DNA from: Culex pipiens pallens
Taxonomy: Eukaryota; Arthropoda; Insecta; Diptera; Culicidae
Reading direction: 5' to 3'
Assembly: GCF_016801865.2 (NCBI RefSeq)
Contig: NC_068939.1
Location: forward strand, 45,594,999 to 45,658,998
Length of the DNA stretch: 64,000 nucleotides
Shown here: positions 24,926-38,900 of the stretch, one piece after another
Layout of the letters: each line of letters begins with the position of its first letter
Position numbering within the stretch: position 1 is the stretch's first letter
Made by a program: the position numbers and the translations under genes
The notes under the pieces: model-generated
Seen by the model: the letters and a program-made list of their open reading frames with translations, nothing else
Databases searched by the model: none
Told to the model about the DNA's origin: nothing

Positions 24926-27900
24926 GACATAAAAAGGGCTAGTGATTTTTCGCGATTTCACGGAAGCCGCGTAATCCGTGAAATTCGACCCATGCCGTGA
25001 ATTTTGGGAAACACCGTGACGAAATTTCACATATTCAATTGATAAATCACTACTCAGTGCATTTAAGCTTTATTTTTTAATTCATTTTACATGCATTTTA
25101 CAAGATTTCTACACAGTCATTTTTGATTTTCGAGCTCGCCAGAATTCTGCCGAAAACAGAACAACTGATTTTTTCTGCAGAAAAATGCCGAACTTCGGCA
25201 TATTAACTGTAATTTTTCGCCGAGAATTCGGTAGAATGACTCCCATTTTGCTGAGATTCGGCATATATTTCTGCCGAGCGATAAGTTGTTTTGATTTCGG
25301 CAGTATTTTGCCGAAGTTCGGCATAAAAATTTAAGTGTGTAACAAGCGTTTTAAAAGCAGTTTACAAATAAAAAAGTTTTTCATGTCCGATCTACAACTA
25401 TTTTTTGAAAATATTGTTCATTAAAATATAAAAAAATGCAAATAGTTTTTTTATTACACAAAATTCCAAACAGATTTGAAACGAACATTAATCAGCACTT
25501 CTTTGAAAGAAAAACGCAAAAAAAAATATTTTAATTAATCAACGATTTTAAGCAACGACGAACAAATTGCATTTTAATATTTTGAATATAAATTATGTGT
25601 TCTAACCCTCTACTGCCCAAATTGTTTTTCCCTTGTTTTTTGTTTTCTTGTTTTATTTTTAGTATATTAATTTGCATTTATCTTGTTTAGTTTATGTTTG
25701 TTTTTAATATTATTTGGCCTATTCTACCACCTACTGTCATTACATTTTGCCTAACTATTTTTTAAATGTTTTTACGTCACTTTTTCAATTTGCTATAAAA
25801 TGTTATAAAATAGCACCTTTATCATTTAAACTGTAAAAAAATGCGTAGAGGCATTCCCCCAAAAAATGTGGCAAAGTCACATAAAACAAGTAAACCCAAG
25901 TAACAAACGATTTGCCTAATACTCTTCACAAGTTTTATTAAAGCTTTGGAAAATGTTACCAAGTTTCATAACAACTTTGAATTATCCTATCAAGTTCTAC
26001 CCTCGCTTTTCTTTCAAGATATCTTGAAAACTTTTCTAGTAGGTTTTCAAGACTGTCGGAACAAGTTTTATTTATTGGTTTTATTAAGATTTTCAAGCAT
26101 TCTTCTAGTGACTCAAATAAAACCATCTTAAAACCAATTGTGCTAGCAGTGGCATGTTCCAAAACCGTAGGACTTTAGCTGTCATAAGCAACATTTCAAT
26201 CATGGAGCAGCAGCAGCAGCGCAGTTGCAGGAGATATTTTGTGTGAATTTACAGATTATGAAATAAAAATTCCGTTACCATTATTGTTGTTATCTCTGTG
26301 AAAACCATTTAAAACGAAAAGTGATTTGTTTGCGGTTAAAATTATTCAAGGGCAGTCGAACCATGTCGTTCCTAGTTTGTGATTTTTTTCTGAGGATTGA
26401 AGAAAATTGATGTTGTGCAATGTCTATGCTGATTCGTAATCCATCATTGGATGACAACTAACGAGGCAGCAAATGTGTTTTTTTTAATTATTAACTTGAC
26501 TAGCGTTCAAATTAACTATTTCAACTTCCAAAACGGCATTTTCTTGTCCAAGAATAAGTTGATTTGTTCAAGAATGTTTTATATTCACAACGGCTTCCTG
26601 AAGATAAGATTAAAACTCTTCAGTTTTAGAAATGGTTTAATTAAACCATGAATATTTTGTTGCACGTATTGCTACGCTCAGTTTGTTCAGTACAGTTTAG
26701 AGGTTAGGTGATCGATTAATAAGAGAATAAAAAGTGTTATTTGCTTGGTTATTTGTGATTATTTTTTTCTGTGGCGGATGAAACCTATGACAAACGCTGT
26801 AAATGTGAATGTGAAATAAAGAAAAAGTGACGAAAACCATGATCATGTTCATGATAAAGTGAAATATAGAATATGTGACGAAATAAAGCCAAACCAAATA
26901 ATTGACACTTTGGAATACGTTTTGTCATGTGGCATGTTTTTCCGCAGTATTGTTAATGTTATATGAATAAAAAAAACAGAGCTATTATTGTGTTTATTTA
27001 TTTAGAGAGAAAATTATGATCAAATCTACAGCAACAATCAAAAAGGGCGCATACAAATTTGGAATAATTATTATTAAAGTTCTTAGACAACAGGTAACTA
27101 CTCATCTAAATCCCCTTTGCGGAAGATAGCTGGAGAGGATTGCTGTTGTTTGAGTGTCCGAGTAATGTGAACCTGAAAATTAGCTACACAGTCGAAATTT
27201 TTGTCCACCCTTTTCCCGTGTTGGTCCAGAAATTCTCACTACCCGGATCTATTTTCCACCATCGATACAAGCATGCGCTACGGCCAGTGCAACGCGTGAT
27301 TTAGTCTTGGTTAAAGCAATATCAAGTCTTTCACAAGTCCTACAGTTCTTCAGAAGTCTCCACCAAGAGCATGCTTAGAATAATTACATTTAACATGTTT
27401 TTAATCAAGAAAAGAATGGTTTAACGATTTTCGCCATATTGAGAGACAAGAAATTGGGCAAAAAATCGCAGCCATGTTGAATATTTGAGAGATATCAGAA
27501 ATTAAACGTATTTTGGCATGAAAATCTTGTAGGTTATTTAAAGATTCAACAAGGCGAGAAGTATTTTTTCGAGGCATCTTGAAAAATTATTCGATCATTT
27601 TTTAATGGCATGAACTTTTTGGATATGTTCACTAAATTATGCATGTTTTATTTTTCAATATCATAGCATTTTTCTTGTAATTTTTTTTCTTGTATAATTT
27701 TCTAATACTTGTTTATCAAGTAGGGTACACCATAAGACAGAATGGTTTCGATGATAATATTTTTGAATTCAATAAGATCTAGTTAAGGCACGTTTGGTTT
27801 TCTTCAAGAGCTGTTCCATTTATATCTTGATTTATTTCAGTCGCTAAGAAGTCTTCCAGGATACTCCAAAACCATTTATCATGTACACGAGATTTATTTA

Positions 27901-29171
27901 AGTCAGCAAGAGTCTTTGAAGACATTGATCAAACTTATTTGCTAGATTATATCGTTTTAAAACATCCTTCAAAATTGATCTTCATAACCTCCTAAAATGG
28001 CTCACTTTACACTTAACTCAGCATTAACTCGTGTTTAGTACAGCATGTAGGACTAAAATGTTTTATAACCATTTTTGGCCAACGACTCTTAATAATCTCT
28101 TCTAGATCGTTTTAAAACTTAAATTGTTACTTGGGAAACTTCCAACCCATAAATTTTCTAAAACTTCAAGAGTTCTTCTTTCCAATGCTTTTTAACGATC
28201 AAAAATTTGTTGAATTTTTTTTAAATCGAAGCCCGTCTAAAGGCGGGGTTGGGTTGTAGATGGTTAATCAAATTGATTTGTAAAATAATACATGTATTTT
28301 TAAACCATTTTTTTTAAGGGTGCACAGCAACCGAAGAAGTTGTTGTCTTCTTATTCCAAATTTGTCAAACTTACGGACCCAATCCTGAAAGAATCTGATT
28401 GTCAAAATGGTCAAACTTTATTGTAAATAACTTTGAAGACTGTAATTTAGGGGATGAATAAAAAATCATATCGATAGTTCCCGTATTTTTGAAGATACTA
28501 AAATGTCTGTAACAGAAATCTGGGTGCAAAAGCGATGGTTGATGTGTACCGTTAAATGAAAAAACTGCTTTTGATGAAGTTTTGCTTGAACTTTATTAAA
28601 ATACTGAAATTTTTCTATTGTTAAAATGATGGATAGCCAAAAAAAACCCTTTCTTGCACTTATTTTAATGATTCTAGTTATGATGTATTCGAGGTCCAGG
28701 ACGTGCTCAGTTTTGGAGGAAAAAAAATGGAAAAAGCTGAATCATAAATTCTTGACATTTTTTTATTAGGTGCTATAAACAAATTGTAACGTTGTGTGTA
28801 TCCCTTTTACACCTAATGTCAATGTTCATCGGAGTAAGCGGGATGCACTCACTGTTTACACTTATTTGTAAGACCTAATCAGAAAATCTAAAATTCAACT
28901 GACGAAAATTCTTCTAAACTTCGCAAAATTAATCAAATGCTCATTTTTCTATTAAATAATTTGTGTCAGGGGGTTTTATTTTGTATCTAGAACTACTGCG
29001 AACTTTTAAGACACTTTTCTGTTTATAATTTGGCTAAAAAATACATTTTTATGTTTATTTTGAGCAGATTTTAGAGTACCGTGAAATTGCCGTCAAATTT
29101 CAATGTTTTGTAATTGGCATGCCGTGTAATTTCGATTTTTGCCGTAAATAATAACTAGCCCTAGACATAAT
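24926..29171. mobile_element. Candidate hAT-like element, 4.2 kb, no intact transposase
   Basis: Short inverted ends AGGGCTAGT (24935-24943) and ACTAGCCCT (29154-29162) are flanked by GACATAAA (24926-24933) and GACATAAT (29164-29171), a near-perfect 8-bp duplication as made by hAT transposases. CCGTGAAATT-like motifs are repeated just inside both ends, like subterminal transposase sites. The interior is AT-rich and I find no transposase frame, so it is non-autonomous or heavily decayed. Confidence 0.45.
25125..25326. repeat. Small inverted repeat with GCCGAA motifs
   Basis: CTGCCGAAAACAGAACAAC near 25147 and GTTGTTTTGATTTCGGCAG near 25287 face each other, and GCCGAACTTCGGC-type palindromes lie between and beyond. 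It is probably a MITE nested in the larger candidate element. Confidence 0.5.
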
Positions 29172-31240
29172 CCTCAAAAAATATTTGCAACGGCATAATT
29201 TATTGAAATAATGGATTCCATTTTATGAAATATTTTTATCAGTAATATTGATGCATTAAAATATAAGTAATTTTTCTGTGAGATGACAATGTTTTCAAAC
29301 AAGGGCGTTTCATTAATGCTCTTTATAGAAAAATGAAATGAAATGATGAATCCGATTTGATCAAGCGTCAAATAAGTGTTGGAGGTCATGATGGCTGTTA
29401 CGAAGTATTTCAAACTAATCAGACATTCTAACTTATATCTTTCGACTCTTTGTCAAACATTTCAAAATGCCGATTTTTAAACAATTGATATAATAATTTA
29501 CTTCGATGGAAAAAACGTTTTTTTGTGGACATTGAATTTGCCATTAAATAAGGAATAATTTCCAAAACAGCCCAATTTCAAGCTGCACATTTCTTGAAAA
29601 AAACACCTTTCCGATTTTTTTAATCCACTTATGACATTTCCATTCATCGCTATAATCTAGATGAAAAATCTGCTTCCAACGAACGTTCACGCAAAAGCTG
29701 ACGAAACATAATCATATTGTGCGGCAGGTAATTGATGTCACATTGTCCTCCAAAATATAAACTCACCTTGTAGCAATGCACGATATTTTGGCGATTTTTC
29801 GCAATTTCATGCCCTCTCACGGCTGCCTTATAGCCGTGGTCTTTCAACGCGGTTTTCCATACAACATTGTCGTTGGATGCCTTGAAAGATGAGCGACCGA
29901 TTGGGGACATTTCTCACACCAGCCGAAAAGAAGATCAGATCGGTCAAAGGTAAATCCGCTGGGCAGTGTGAACTTAATTTTGCGACCTTTTAAGATTGGA
30001 ATCGAATTGTGCAATTCGCTCCGCATATGGTCTTGGGAGGCAAACATATTTGAATCAATTATTTGATGATTGTTTTTCGAAGGAAGTCGAATGTCGAAAT
30101 GTATTAGTATTGCTAAAAGAATAGTTCACACCGTCGGCGCTAGCATTGAGCAACCTTAAAAGTTGTTCAGAATTTGGCCAACGGTTTTAAGGTTGACTGA
30201 CGTAGAAGAAAGACTCAATAAAAAATAACAAGCGCAAATTCATTTACATTTTAACAACTCCCCAGAGATCATCTCTTTCGAAACGTTACACCTCAGGAAA
30301 ATCAACCAACTAATTGGCATAAGCGAAGATTTCACTATTTCGACACCCTTCTTCTCCATCTTTCGGGCAAGTTTAAGTTTCAAGCTCTCAAATGACTGCG
30401 AGTTTCCGTTTCCGCTACCGTTTTGAATGCACTTTGAGCGATCACACTGTCTCACGTCGTTGCATTGTTGAACAAATTGTTCTCTCTGCAGCCAGCAGCC
30501 AGGTTCGTCGCTGCGGAACGTTCAAGTCTCCAGCGGGGTTGCCGCAATCGGTCGTCAGTTCTGGTAAAGTAATTTCTTTGACCCAAAGCTCAACACCGCA
30601 CCGGTGGCGCTCGCAGACAGACCTCGAGATCCATTGTTCTTGAGGCGGTGGTTTGCATTTTGGGCGGGGTTGGCGCGGTTTGCCTTTTTCAAAGATCTGA
30701 TTCTTTGCCGACCTCCGCGTGTAACTGGAAGAATTAATGCAGGTTTTGAGCATTAATGCAAACTGCTGCAGCGCACCACTTCAAAGGCGGTGTTTGCTCG
30801 CGATGGCGTCGAATGAACTTGAGACTTCAAAGTTTGTTAGGGTGAAATCTCACCCTTGAAGTTGAGTTGATGGATACTTGTCTAATGGTGAAGGATCACG
30901 ATATTGGAAAAAAATACATATTCAAATTTTTTCTAAAGACTTAGGGATACTAAACTACAAGATGACATGACATGTGATCGTGACCTTGAAATATGTAATT
31001 CTGCAATTTATAAAACATTTGGGTTGAACTTTTTAACCATTATGAAGTGAATTAGAGAAAGACTACACAGCAAAATGTCACGATGTGAAAAAAAATCGGA
31101 GAAAAGATTTTTTTTTCAAAACGGTAAAAGAACCTTTGACAATCGCAGAAACGTGATTTTACAATAAACAGTTAAACAATTAAACATTTCAAACTTTTTT
31201 TAGGGTTTTTTCGCTGCCAACTTCACTGTTAATTATAAAA
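29172..31240. other. Unassigned stretch with minus-strand open frames
   Basis: Between 29650 and 30760 the base composition is more balanced. Minus-strand open stretches at 30047-29844 and 29910-29650 lie in different frames and the second runs into a GTGAGT donor-like site near 29766. I recognise no family and cannot build a consistent gene. The rest is AT-rich. Confidence 0.3.
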
Positions 31241-31494
31241 TTTACAATTTACAATTTACAATTTACAATTTACAATTTACAATTTACAATTTACAATTTA
31301 CAATTTACAATTTACAATTTACAATTTACAATTTACAATTTACAATTTACAATTTACAATTTACAATTTACAATTTACAATTTACAATTTACAATTTACA
31401 ATTAACAATTTACAATTTACAATTTACAATTTACAATTTACAATTTACAATTTACAATTTACAATTTACAATTTACAATTTACAATTTACAATT
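31241..31494. repeat. Heptamer satellite, unit ACAATTT
   Basis: About 36 near-perfect copies of a 7-bp unit with one variant (ACAATTA). It joins the following octamer array with only a few bases between. Confidence 0.95.
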
Positions 31495-31662
31495 TTGTTT
31501 AATTGTTTCATTGTTTAATTGTTTAATTGTTTAATTGTTTAATTGTTTAATTGTTTAATTGTTTAATTGTTTAATTGTTTAATTGTTTAATTGTTTAATT
31601 GTTTAATTGTTTAATTGTTTAATTGTTTAATTGTTTAATTGTTTAATTGTTTAATTGTTTAA
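31495..31662. repeat. Octamer satellite, unit GTTTAATT
   Basis: About 20 copies of an 8-bp unit. The same octamer forms the 620-bp array at 44841-45461. Confidence 0.95.
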
Positions 31663-31974
31663 AAATTTAAATAATTAACCAATTGTAAATCAAATATAAC
31701 TATCTATCCTACATGGTTTTTTACTAGCTTTACCATGAAAAAAAGCTAATAGTCAATAAACAGAGCAGTATTATGATTATTCGAATTGATTAATTTTCCA
31801 AAAATTAACTAGTCTAATTTATTCTCAACACTTCCACGGTCAGTTGTCTCCGCGAGCAAAAAGCTCACGCGGTAAACCTCACCGGCTTCTTAGCATCGCG
31901 TCGTCGTCGTCGTCATTCTTCACGCACCCCCAAAGCTCTCCGTTTTCCCCCCTTCGGTGGGGGTGGTGTTAATG

Positions 31975-32012
31975 TATAAATTCCTCCGCCGCACCACGCT
32001 GCATGTTCATTT
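31975..32012 (+). promoter_or_regulatory. Predicted core promoter of the CPAP1-like gene
   Basis: TATAAA at 31975-31980 is followed by TCATTT at 32007-32012, which fits the arthropod initiator TCAKTY with +1 at about 32009. The spacing (about 34 bp) is slightly long. The implied 5' UTR is about 890 nt with several upstream ATGs. This is a prediction only. Confidence 0.4.
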
Positions 32013-32902
32013 GATCTGCTAATCTCGCCGGGGATGGTTTATGCTTTCTTGCTGCTGCAGTTTGTGGTTGGTCGGTTGACTATTCGTTTAAACTCCAGAG
32101 AGGAAGAAGAGAGCTTTCGGTGAAGAAGCGGCGTTTTTTGTGATTTTGTGGTGAATCAACTCGTCAATCAATTGAATTAGTGAATGGGCGCGGAATACTG
32201 TCTGAATTGAAAAGTTTTAAGGTGAAGCCATCCGGGAGTACAAAGGAGTTAAACCTTAACAAGTGATTACGAATTTTGTGGACTGAACAATTTGAACAAC
32301 CTCAACAAAAAAAAAAGTGACACAGTGTTGAATCGGCGGAAGCTTTTGTGAAGATCGAGATGAAAATTGTGCAAATGAGATGCTGATTGAGAGCTGAGCC
32401 GATCATCTGCAGCAGCATCGTGAAGCCACACTTGAACAACTACCGTCGAGGGTGGCGAAGAGAAGCTGTTGGCGGGAACTGAACGTGAAGAAGCGCGCCA
32501 CTCGAAAAATTGTGTGAACCATTCAATGGTAAATCGGTGCAACTGAGAGGATTAATTAATTACATAAAATTGCCGGCGCAAAGTGTGTGGAATTTGTGCT
32601 GTTTGGAGTTGGATTCGGTGCACTTCCTGAACTAACTGTTGGAATCATTGTTGTAAGAAAAAAAGAAGCAAAACTGAGTGAAATTATAGGCTTTTTTGCA
32701 AACACTAAACCCTTACAAAGTGAACAGCCTGTAGAAGTTGGTGGTTGAACTAGTTTGTTTAAAACGGAGCAAAACGTGCCGCAGGAAACAGGAAGCATAG
32801 CTGAAAGGTGGTGGTGAACAGAGCAGGATCCAGTAGGCTGAAATTAGCGAAGGAGTGCTGGACTTATTCGACTGACAACAAGCAGCAGCAGAAGCCGTAA
32901 CC

Positions 32903-35900
32903 ATGTGGAAGTACATCGTCATCGTGTCCGTGTTTGGAGTGTACCTACTGAAGGATCATCAAATCAGTGGGGTAATGTAACAAAACTGAAGGACGGAAAT
33001 GAAGTGATAAAAAGAGTTATTTGCATGAATTGTAATTTTTTAAAGCATGATTCATATGGCGCAACCCCTCAAATTGTTTAAAACCAAATATCATTTGATT
33101 AAATATAAAGTTGTTTATTTAGGATTTAAGAATGACTTGATTCTAAATTTGGCAAATTGTATGGATCCCTATAATGACCCGTTCTCAGAATGCACCATTC
33201 CTAAAAAAAAAAGAAAAAAAAACAACGTGCTCTAGAACAAACCATTTGTGAGAAATATATTTTTTTTGTTTTCGTAAAAGATGGTTAAGTTATTTAAGAA
33301 AATTGTGAACTTTTAGAGTTTCGCCTTCTTTTTATAAGATTTAAAGAAATCAAAAAGCAAGATAATTCTCTATGAATATCATTATTCTCATAAATATTGC
33401 CTTTTTTCTAAAACAGCAACAGTGAAGATTAGTTGGGAATGGAATTCTAAAGAATGGGCCATTTTGGAGAATGGGATAGAATAGGCATTTTTATCCAAAT
33501 TATACCTTACTATTCTCATTCTCAATCGGTTATAAAAAAGACAATTTCCACCGCTCAAAGAAATCCTCATCAATTTAAAAAACAATGCTGTTAATCGTTG
33601 AAATCAACGGCGTTTATATCATCGATGTCGATGATCGTTGATTTAAACGTAATCGTAATCGCAGCCATCGTTGATTTAATCGTCAACGTCAACGGAGTCG
33701 TTGATTTAAACGGCGTTGATCAACGCGTTGATTATCGATAATCAACGAGTTGATCAACGGCGTTCTTTTGTAGTTTCTAGAGTTTTATGAGGAAAGAACG
33801 ATTTTTTCATAAATGTATTGATTGGGAAACATTCTCAAATAGATGTGACATGGTTGTTCGGGGATCCGGGTGTACCAAGAGGACCGAAGTGACCGGATTT
33901 TAAACCGTAATTTAAGCCCTAGCTAATTGCTGGTCACTTTCGTCTCCACTTTGGTTCCCAAGTCCAACCAGGATTTTTCGTATGTAAATGACACCGAGGA
34001 CGGACTATTGGGAACCGAGATATGGTCGGATTAACACCGGAATTATTGTTCCGGCTGGTTTAGTAAGAGTCTCGCGTGGCTAAATAACGACAGAATTTGA
34101 TTTTCTATGATACAATACTGAATTGACCACATGACCCATGTTCCAGAACACAAATTGAGATCGGCCAAGCTGTCAAACTTCATGACAGACCGGAGTAGCC
34201 TACTGTTGGTGATCAATGAGTTTCGATCGAACCCCAAGAGATAAATCTTCTTTGTGGTGCCGAAAACCGATCGCAGTAGGTCATAAATATTTTGTTTACT
34301 CTTTGAATACTAGCAAGAAGCTACTCCGGTCTGTCATGAAGTTTGACAGCTTGGCCGATCTCAATTTGGGTTCTGGAACATGGGTCATGTGGTCAATTCA
34401 GTATTGTATCATAGAAAATCAAATTCTGTCGTTATTTAGCCACGCGAGACTCTTACTGAACCCGCCGGAACAATAATTCCGGTGTTAATCCGACTATATC
34501 TCGGTTCCCAATAGTCCGTCCTCGGTGTCATTTACATACGAAAAATCCTGGTTGGACTTGGGAACCAAAGTGGAGACGAAAGTGACCAGCAATTAGCTAG
34601 GGCTTAAATTACGGTTTAAAATCCGGTCACTTCGGTCCTCTTGGTACACCCGGATCCCCGAACAACCATGTCACATCTATTTGAGAATGTTTCCCAATCA
34701 ATACATTTATGAAAAAATCATTCTTTCCTCATAAAACTCTAGAAACTACAAAAGAACGTCGTTGATCAACTCGTTGATTATCGATAATCAACGCGTTGAT
34801 CAACGCCGTTTAAATCAACGACTCCGTTGACGTTGACGATTAAATCAACGATGGCTGCGATTACGATTACGTTTAAATCAACGATCAACGACATCGATGA
34901 CGTTGATTCATCGATTAACAGCATTGTTAAAAAATAATTCGATCTTTATGTTTAAATCTTGAATGCAGTCGTAACTATTTATTTATCTCAACATAAATTT
35001 ATATGATGTGTTTATTAAATGCTAATATGCCCAGTTATTTTTTTTTGTGATTTTTTAAATGTTACATTTTTATGTCCATACTGAAGGTTCGTTTGATATA
35101 ATCAACTCAATTTTTTCACCTTTAATCTAAAAATTGAAAGAAACAGGGTGACTATAAAGCTACCCCGGAAACAGTAGATTATGCAGCAATTTGCAAAAGG
35201 CAGATTTTTTCAGCACGAGTCGTACATTTATCTGACGAGGTTTACAGCGTTGGATAAATATGACGAGTGCTGAAAAAGTCAAGGTTTGCAACAAGTTGCT
35301 TACAACATTTTGCAATTCCGAATGGAATGGAATTTTATTTTAAACAAGTAAATTCACCGTCAAAAACAAAAACAATATTGAAAAGTAATACTTTTGGATA
35401 CAAGTGCTGAAAAGTTCAATTTTTGCTGAAAAGTAGAACTTTTCTTTTTTCTGTTTTTGGTAGGATCATCTTAAGGATAATTTTGATGTGCAAATCTCGT
35501 TTATATGTCATAAGTCTTGGAAGCTGTTTAATTTTGTGATAAGTTCATGCCTAAAATTGACTCAGAAAATCATCTTACCCAAAGTATGTATTATTACTGC
35601 ATGTTATATCTTGAATGTTACAAAACATAATGTTCAATGTTGTATCAGTTTAATTCTCCCTACACGGATAGAAATCCTGTACGCTTATCCGGTAACTCTT
35701 TGTTGTCGAATTTGTAAACATCGAAATTAGAGGTGAGCAAAACCGCTCTTTTTTAGGAGCCGCTCATTTTCGCTCGCTCATCAAAATGAGCGGCTCTTTT
35801 GAACGGCTCTTTCGCTCTTTTTCAAAAAATGGGGTGTTTTTTTTTCAATGGACTTTTATAAACTATTTGAAAAAAAGAGAAGATTCGCTTTAAAAGCATA

Positions 35901-38900
35901 GGTTTTTGTCGAGATTTCTCAAAAAGTGGGAAATAGTGGGATGGGGAGAGCACCCAAACTTAACTATTGGATTTTGTATAACATTGCTATTAATTTACGA
36001 AATTGCGTTTATTTCTGCTAAAATTCTGTCAATTGCTTAGATTTTATTTTTAGAAAATATTCTGCAAACTCTTATCTAGATTCTGATTTAATCGATAAAA
36101 TCTATAAATGCCAAAAAAAAATATCTGGCAAGAGGATTTATTTAAAAAAAGAATCTCATGGGCTTTTTAATAGTTTTTTGGTAAAATTTTCCAAGATAAG
36201 CATTTTGAAATTCTCAAATCTGTACTCAGGCAGTATTTTAATGTATCTTTACGGTCAGTTGTGCAATTTGGCTTTGAAAATCAATCAGCTTTACTTTTGG
36301 AGTAATTAAAAAAAAACTAGAAAACTGGAAATATGGGTTTGAAAACTATTATGTAGTGTTAAAATATCTTTCAATGAATATTAATGGGAAAGTTGCATTA
36401 GAACTCCAACGAAATATGTCGATTCAGCTCCAAAATCTGTTTGCTCTGTTTTTGTCCACCTCTAATCGAAATGTTTCCGAAATCGAAAAAAAATATTGAC
36501 GATTTCAGAAATATTGTGATGTTACAAATTCGACAACATAGAGTTACCAGATTATCTTACAGGATGTCTATCCGTGTACAAATTATACAGGTGGATAAAC
36601 ATCTTTGACCTCATTTTAACATTGAAACTTCCATTGTTTCACATGGCCCTTTCTTCACTTAGCGGTGAGATTGGACCCATTTCCAAAGTGTGGTTTCATT
36701 CTCATGTTTGCTTTAAATTTACTCAATATCATTCCAATCAAACTTCTTTCAAGCTAAAGCCAAGAAGTGCAAATATTTTTCCCTCCTCATTTCACCTTTA
36801 TTTTCATTCCATCTTTTCTATCTCTCTCACTTTTTTTGCCACACTTTTCGGCGGCAAATTAAGCACTCTTCTGTTAAGTTGCTGTTCATCTCGATTGCAT
36901 CTGCTTCGGCTGCAAACGACGGCGGAATGCACCCCCTCAGCGCCTCAGCTAGAAGAAAAACAAACAAAACTCTCAAGATTCGAGTTATATCATTGAATTG
37001 CGATTTCGATAGCAGGGGCCCCGGCGGCTAAGGTTCAAGCGAAGATCAGCAACTGCCAAGCTAGGTTTAATTCAGATTACTGGTTCAGGCCAATCGTGAC
37101 AAGCTTAGGCTGTATTTTATCCGATGGTTTTTGATGGATGAGTTTGCCATTTGAAAATTAATGTCTTTAGTTGTAAATTTCAAATTTATGGAAGACTCGG
37201 ACATGAAGAATGGATGGATTTTTTTTCAATTCATCCCTGATAAAAAAGTTTAACCAAATATTTTGATCGATCATTTGTTATAGTTAGAGATAATGTAATT
37301 AAATATTTGTTTGATTTATGTTTAAAAATTGAGAGAAGAAAATAAATTGATGCAAAAATGATAAAACAATTATAAATCAGCTTTAATTTAATATTTGTTA
37401 AGAGTTGGATATTCTCGATCAGAATGAAAATTCTCAATAATCAGTCTTATGTTTTATGTATCTTTTAATGATTAAAATTCAAAAAAGTAAAATACAAAAC
37501 TATGTTTAAATTTATGCTTAAAATATTAACCACACCATTCAAGGTAACACTGCTTTGTTTGGCAGTGGATACCATCTAATAAGACCACTTGAGACTAATT
37601 ATCACCATAAACAGCTTAGAGCGAATTTAAATCCGAGGATGTTTTGGCTGAGATACATGCAAGGGTACTCCCCACCAGGGAGGTATTGCTTGAACTTGAG
37701 ACCCCTCACAGACTGATGTTGTCATATTTTAGTCACATCCCCAGAGCCACAAAGGCCACAATTTGAATTTCACGCCCCCTGTTGCAAATTTTCCCATGCA
37801 TTTGGTGGCATGAGGAGAGTCGTCTACTGTCCGCTGTTGTCGTGACTCCTCTCGGCTGGGTCGTCTTATTTGGAGCAATGGCAAGACAAATTACCACTTT
37901 ATGGGTCATTATGTTTCAAACGTTTGGATGCGTTTGGATGTGAACCAATTGTCGCTCAACACTAGGGCTGGATGGGGCAACTCGTTGACGACCAGGGTTT
38001 GGATGTTGCCAATGTGTGGTGATTTTCCCATCGGTGAGGGAGATAATTAAAACAACACGAAATTCCATCAATTAGACAAAGTTCTTATTCCAAGAGGAAG
38101 AAAATTTCGATGACAATTTATGACAATTTGAATGGGTACTGAAAAGTTCAACATTTAAGTACTTGTGTCGAAAAATTGGTGAATAGACTGAATACACATT
38201 GATTTTGAATTTCCAATTAAAAATCCGTTTTTCGAAATTGCAAAAAAATGTATGCAACTAATTGCAAACCCTAATTTTGTCAGCACTCGTCGTATTTATC
38301 CAACTCGGTGATCCTCGTTAAACAACTACAACTCGTCGTATATATCAAACTTGGTAAATCTCGTTGGATAAATGCACCATTGTTATCATTATTTTACAAA
38401 TATTTCGAAATTTTTGGTTTTTTGGGTTTTTTGTTGGTTTATTAATCGAATGAAAACTTAAATCATAACAAATCTGCAATCGGCCTAAAACTTTGATTAT
38501 TTTACACGATTTTTTGGTTTTTAGTTAAATTCGCATGAGTTCAGTTTTTTTCAAACCCTCATTTATATGAGATTTAAAGTTCGTTTTCAATTTTTTCATT
38601 ATTTTTCACCGAGTTTTAGCAACAAAAATTTTGAATTTTTTTATTTTTTCATTAAATATTTATTCTGTTGGAGACGCTCTATTGAAAAATCAAACGTGCT
38701 TTATTTTTTTTTAACTTAGCTTTTGATATACGCAGACAAATATTTTGTAGAATCAGCCTGTACAAGGTTTGATTCAACAAAATATTTTGTTGAATCAAAC
38801 CAACAAAATATTTTTTTGAGTCAACCCTTTAATTTTGTTGTTTTAAATCAGGACATTTTTGTAAAATAAAATAGGTATTTTTGTAGAATCTACCCTCGTT

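Noticed and set aside
26202..26245. Short CAG-repeat frame (ATGGAGCAGCAG)
   Set aside because: Only 14 codons, AT-rich context, no splice or homology support.
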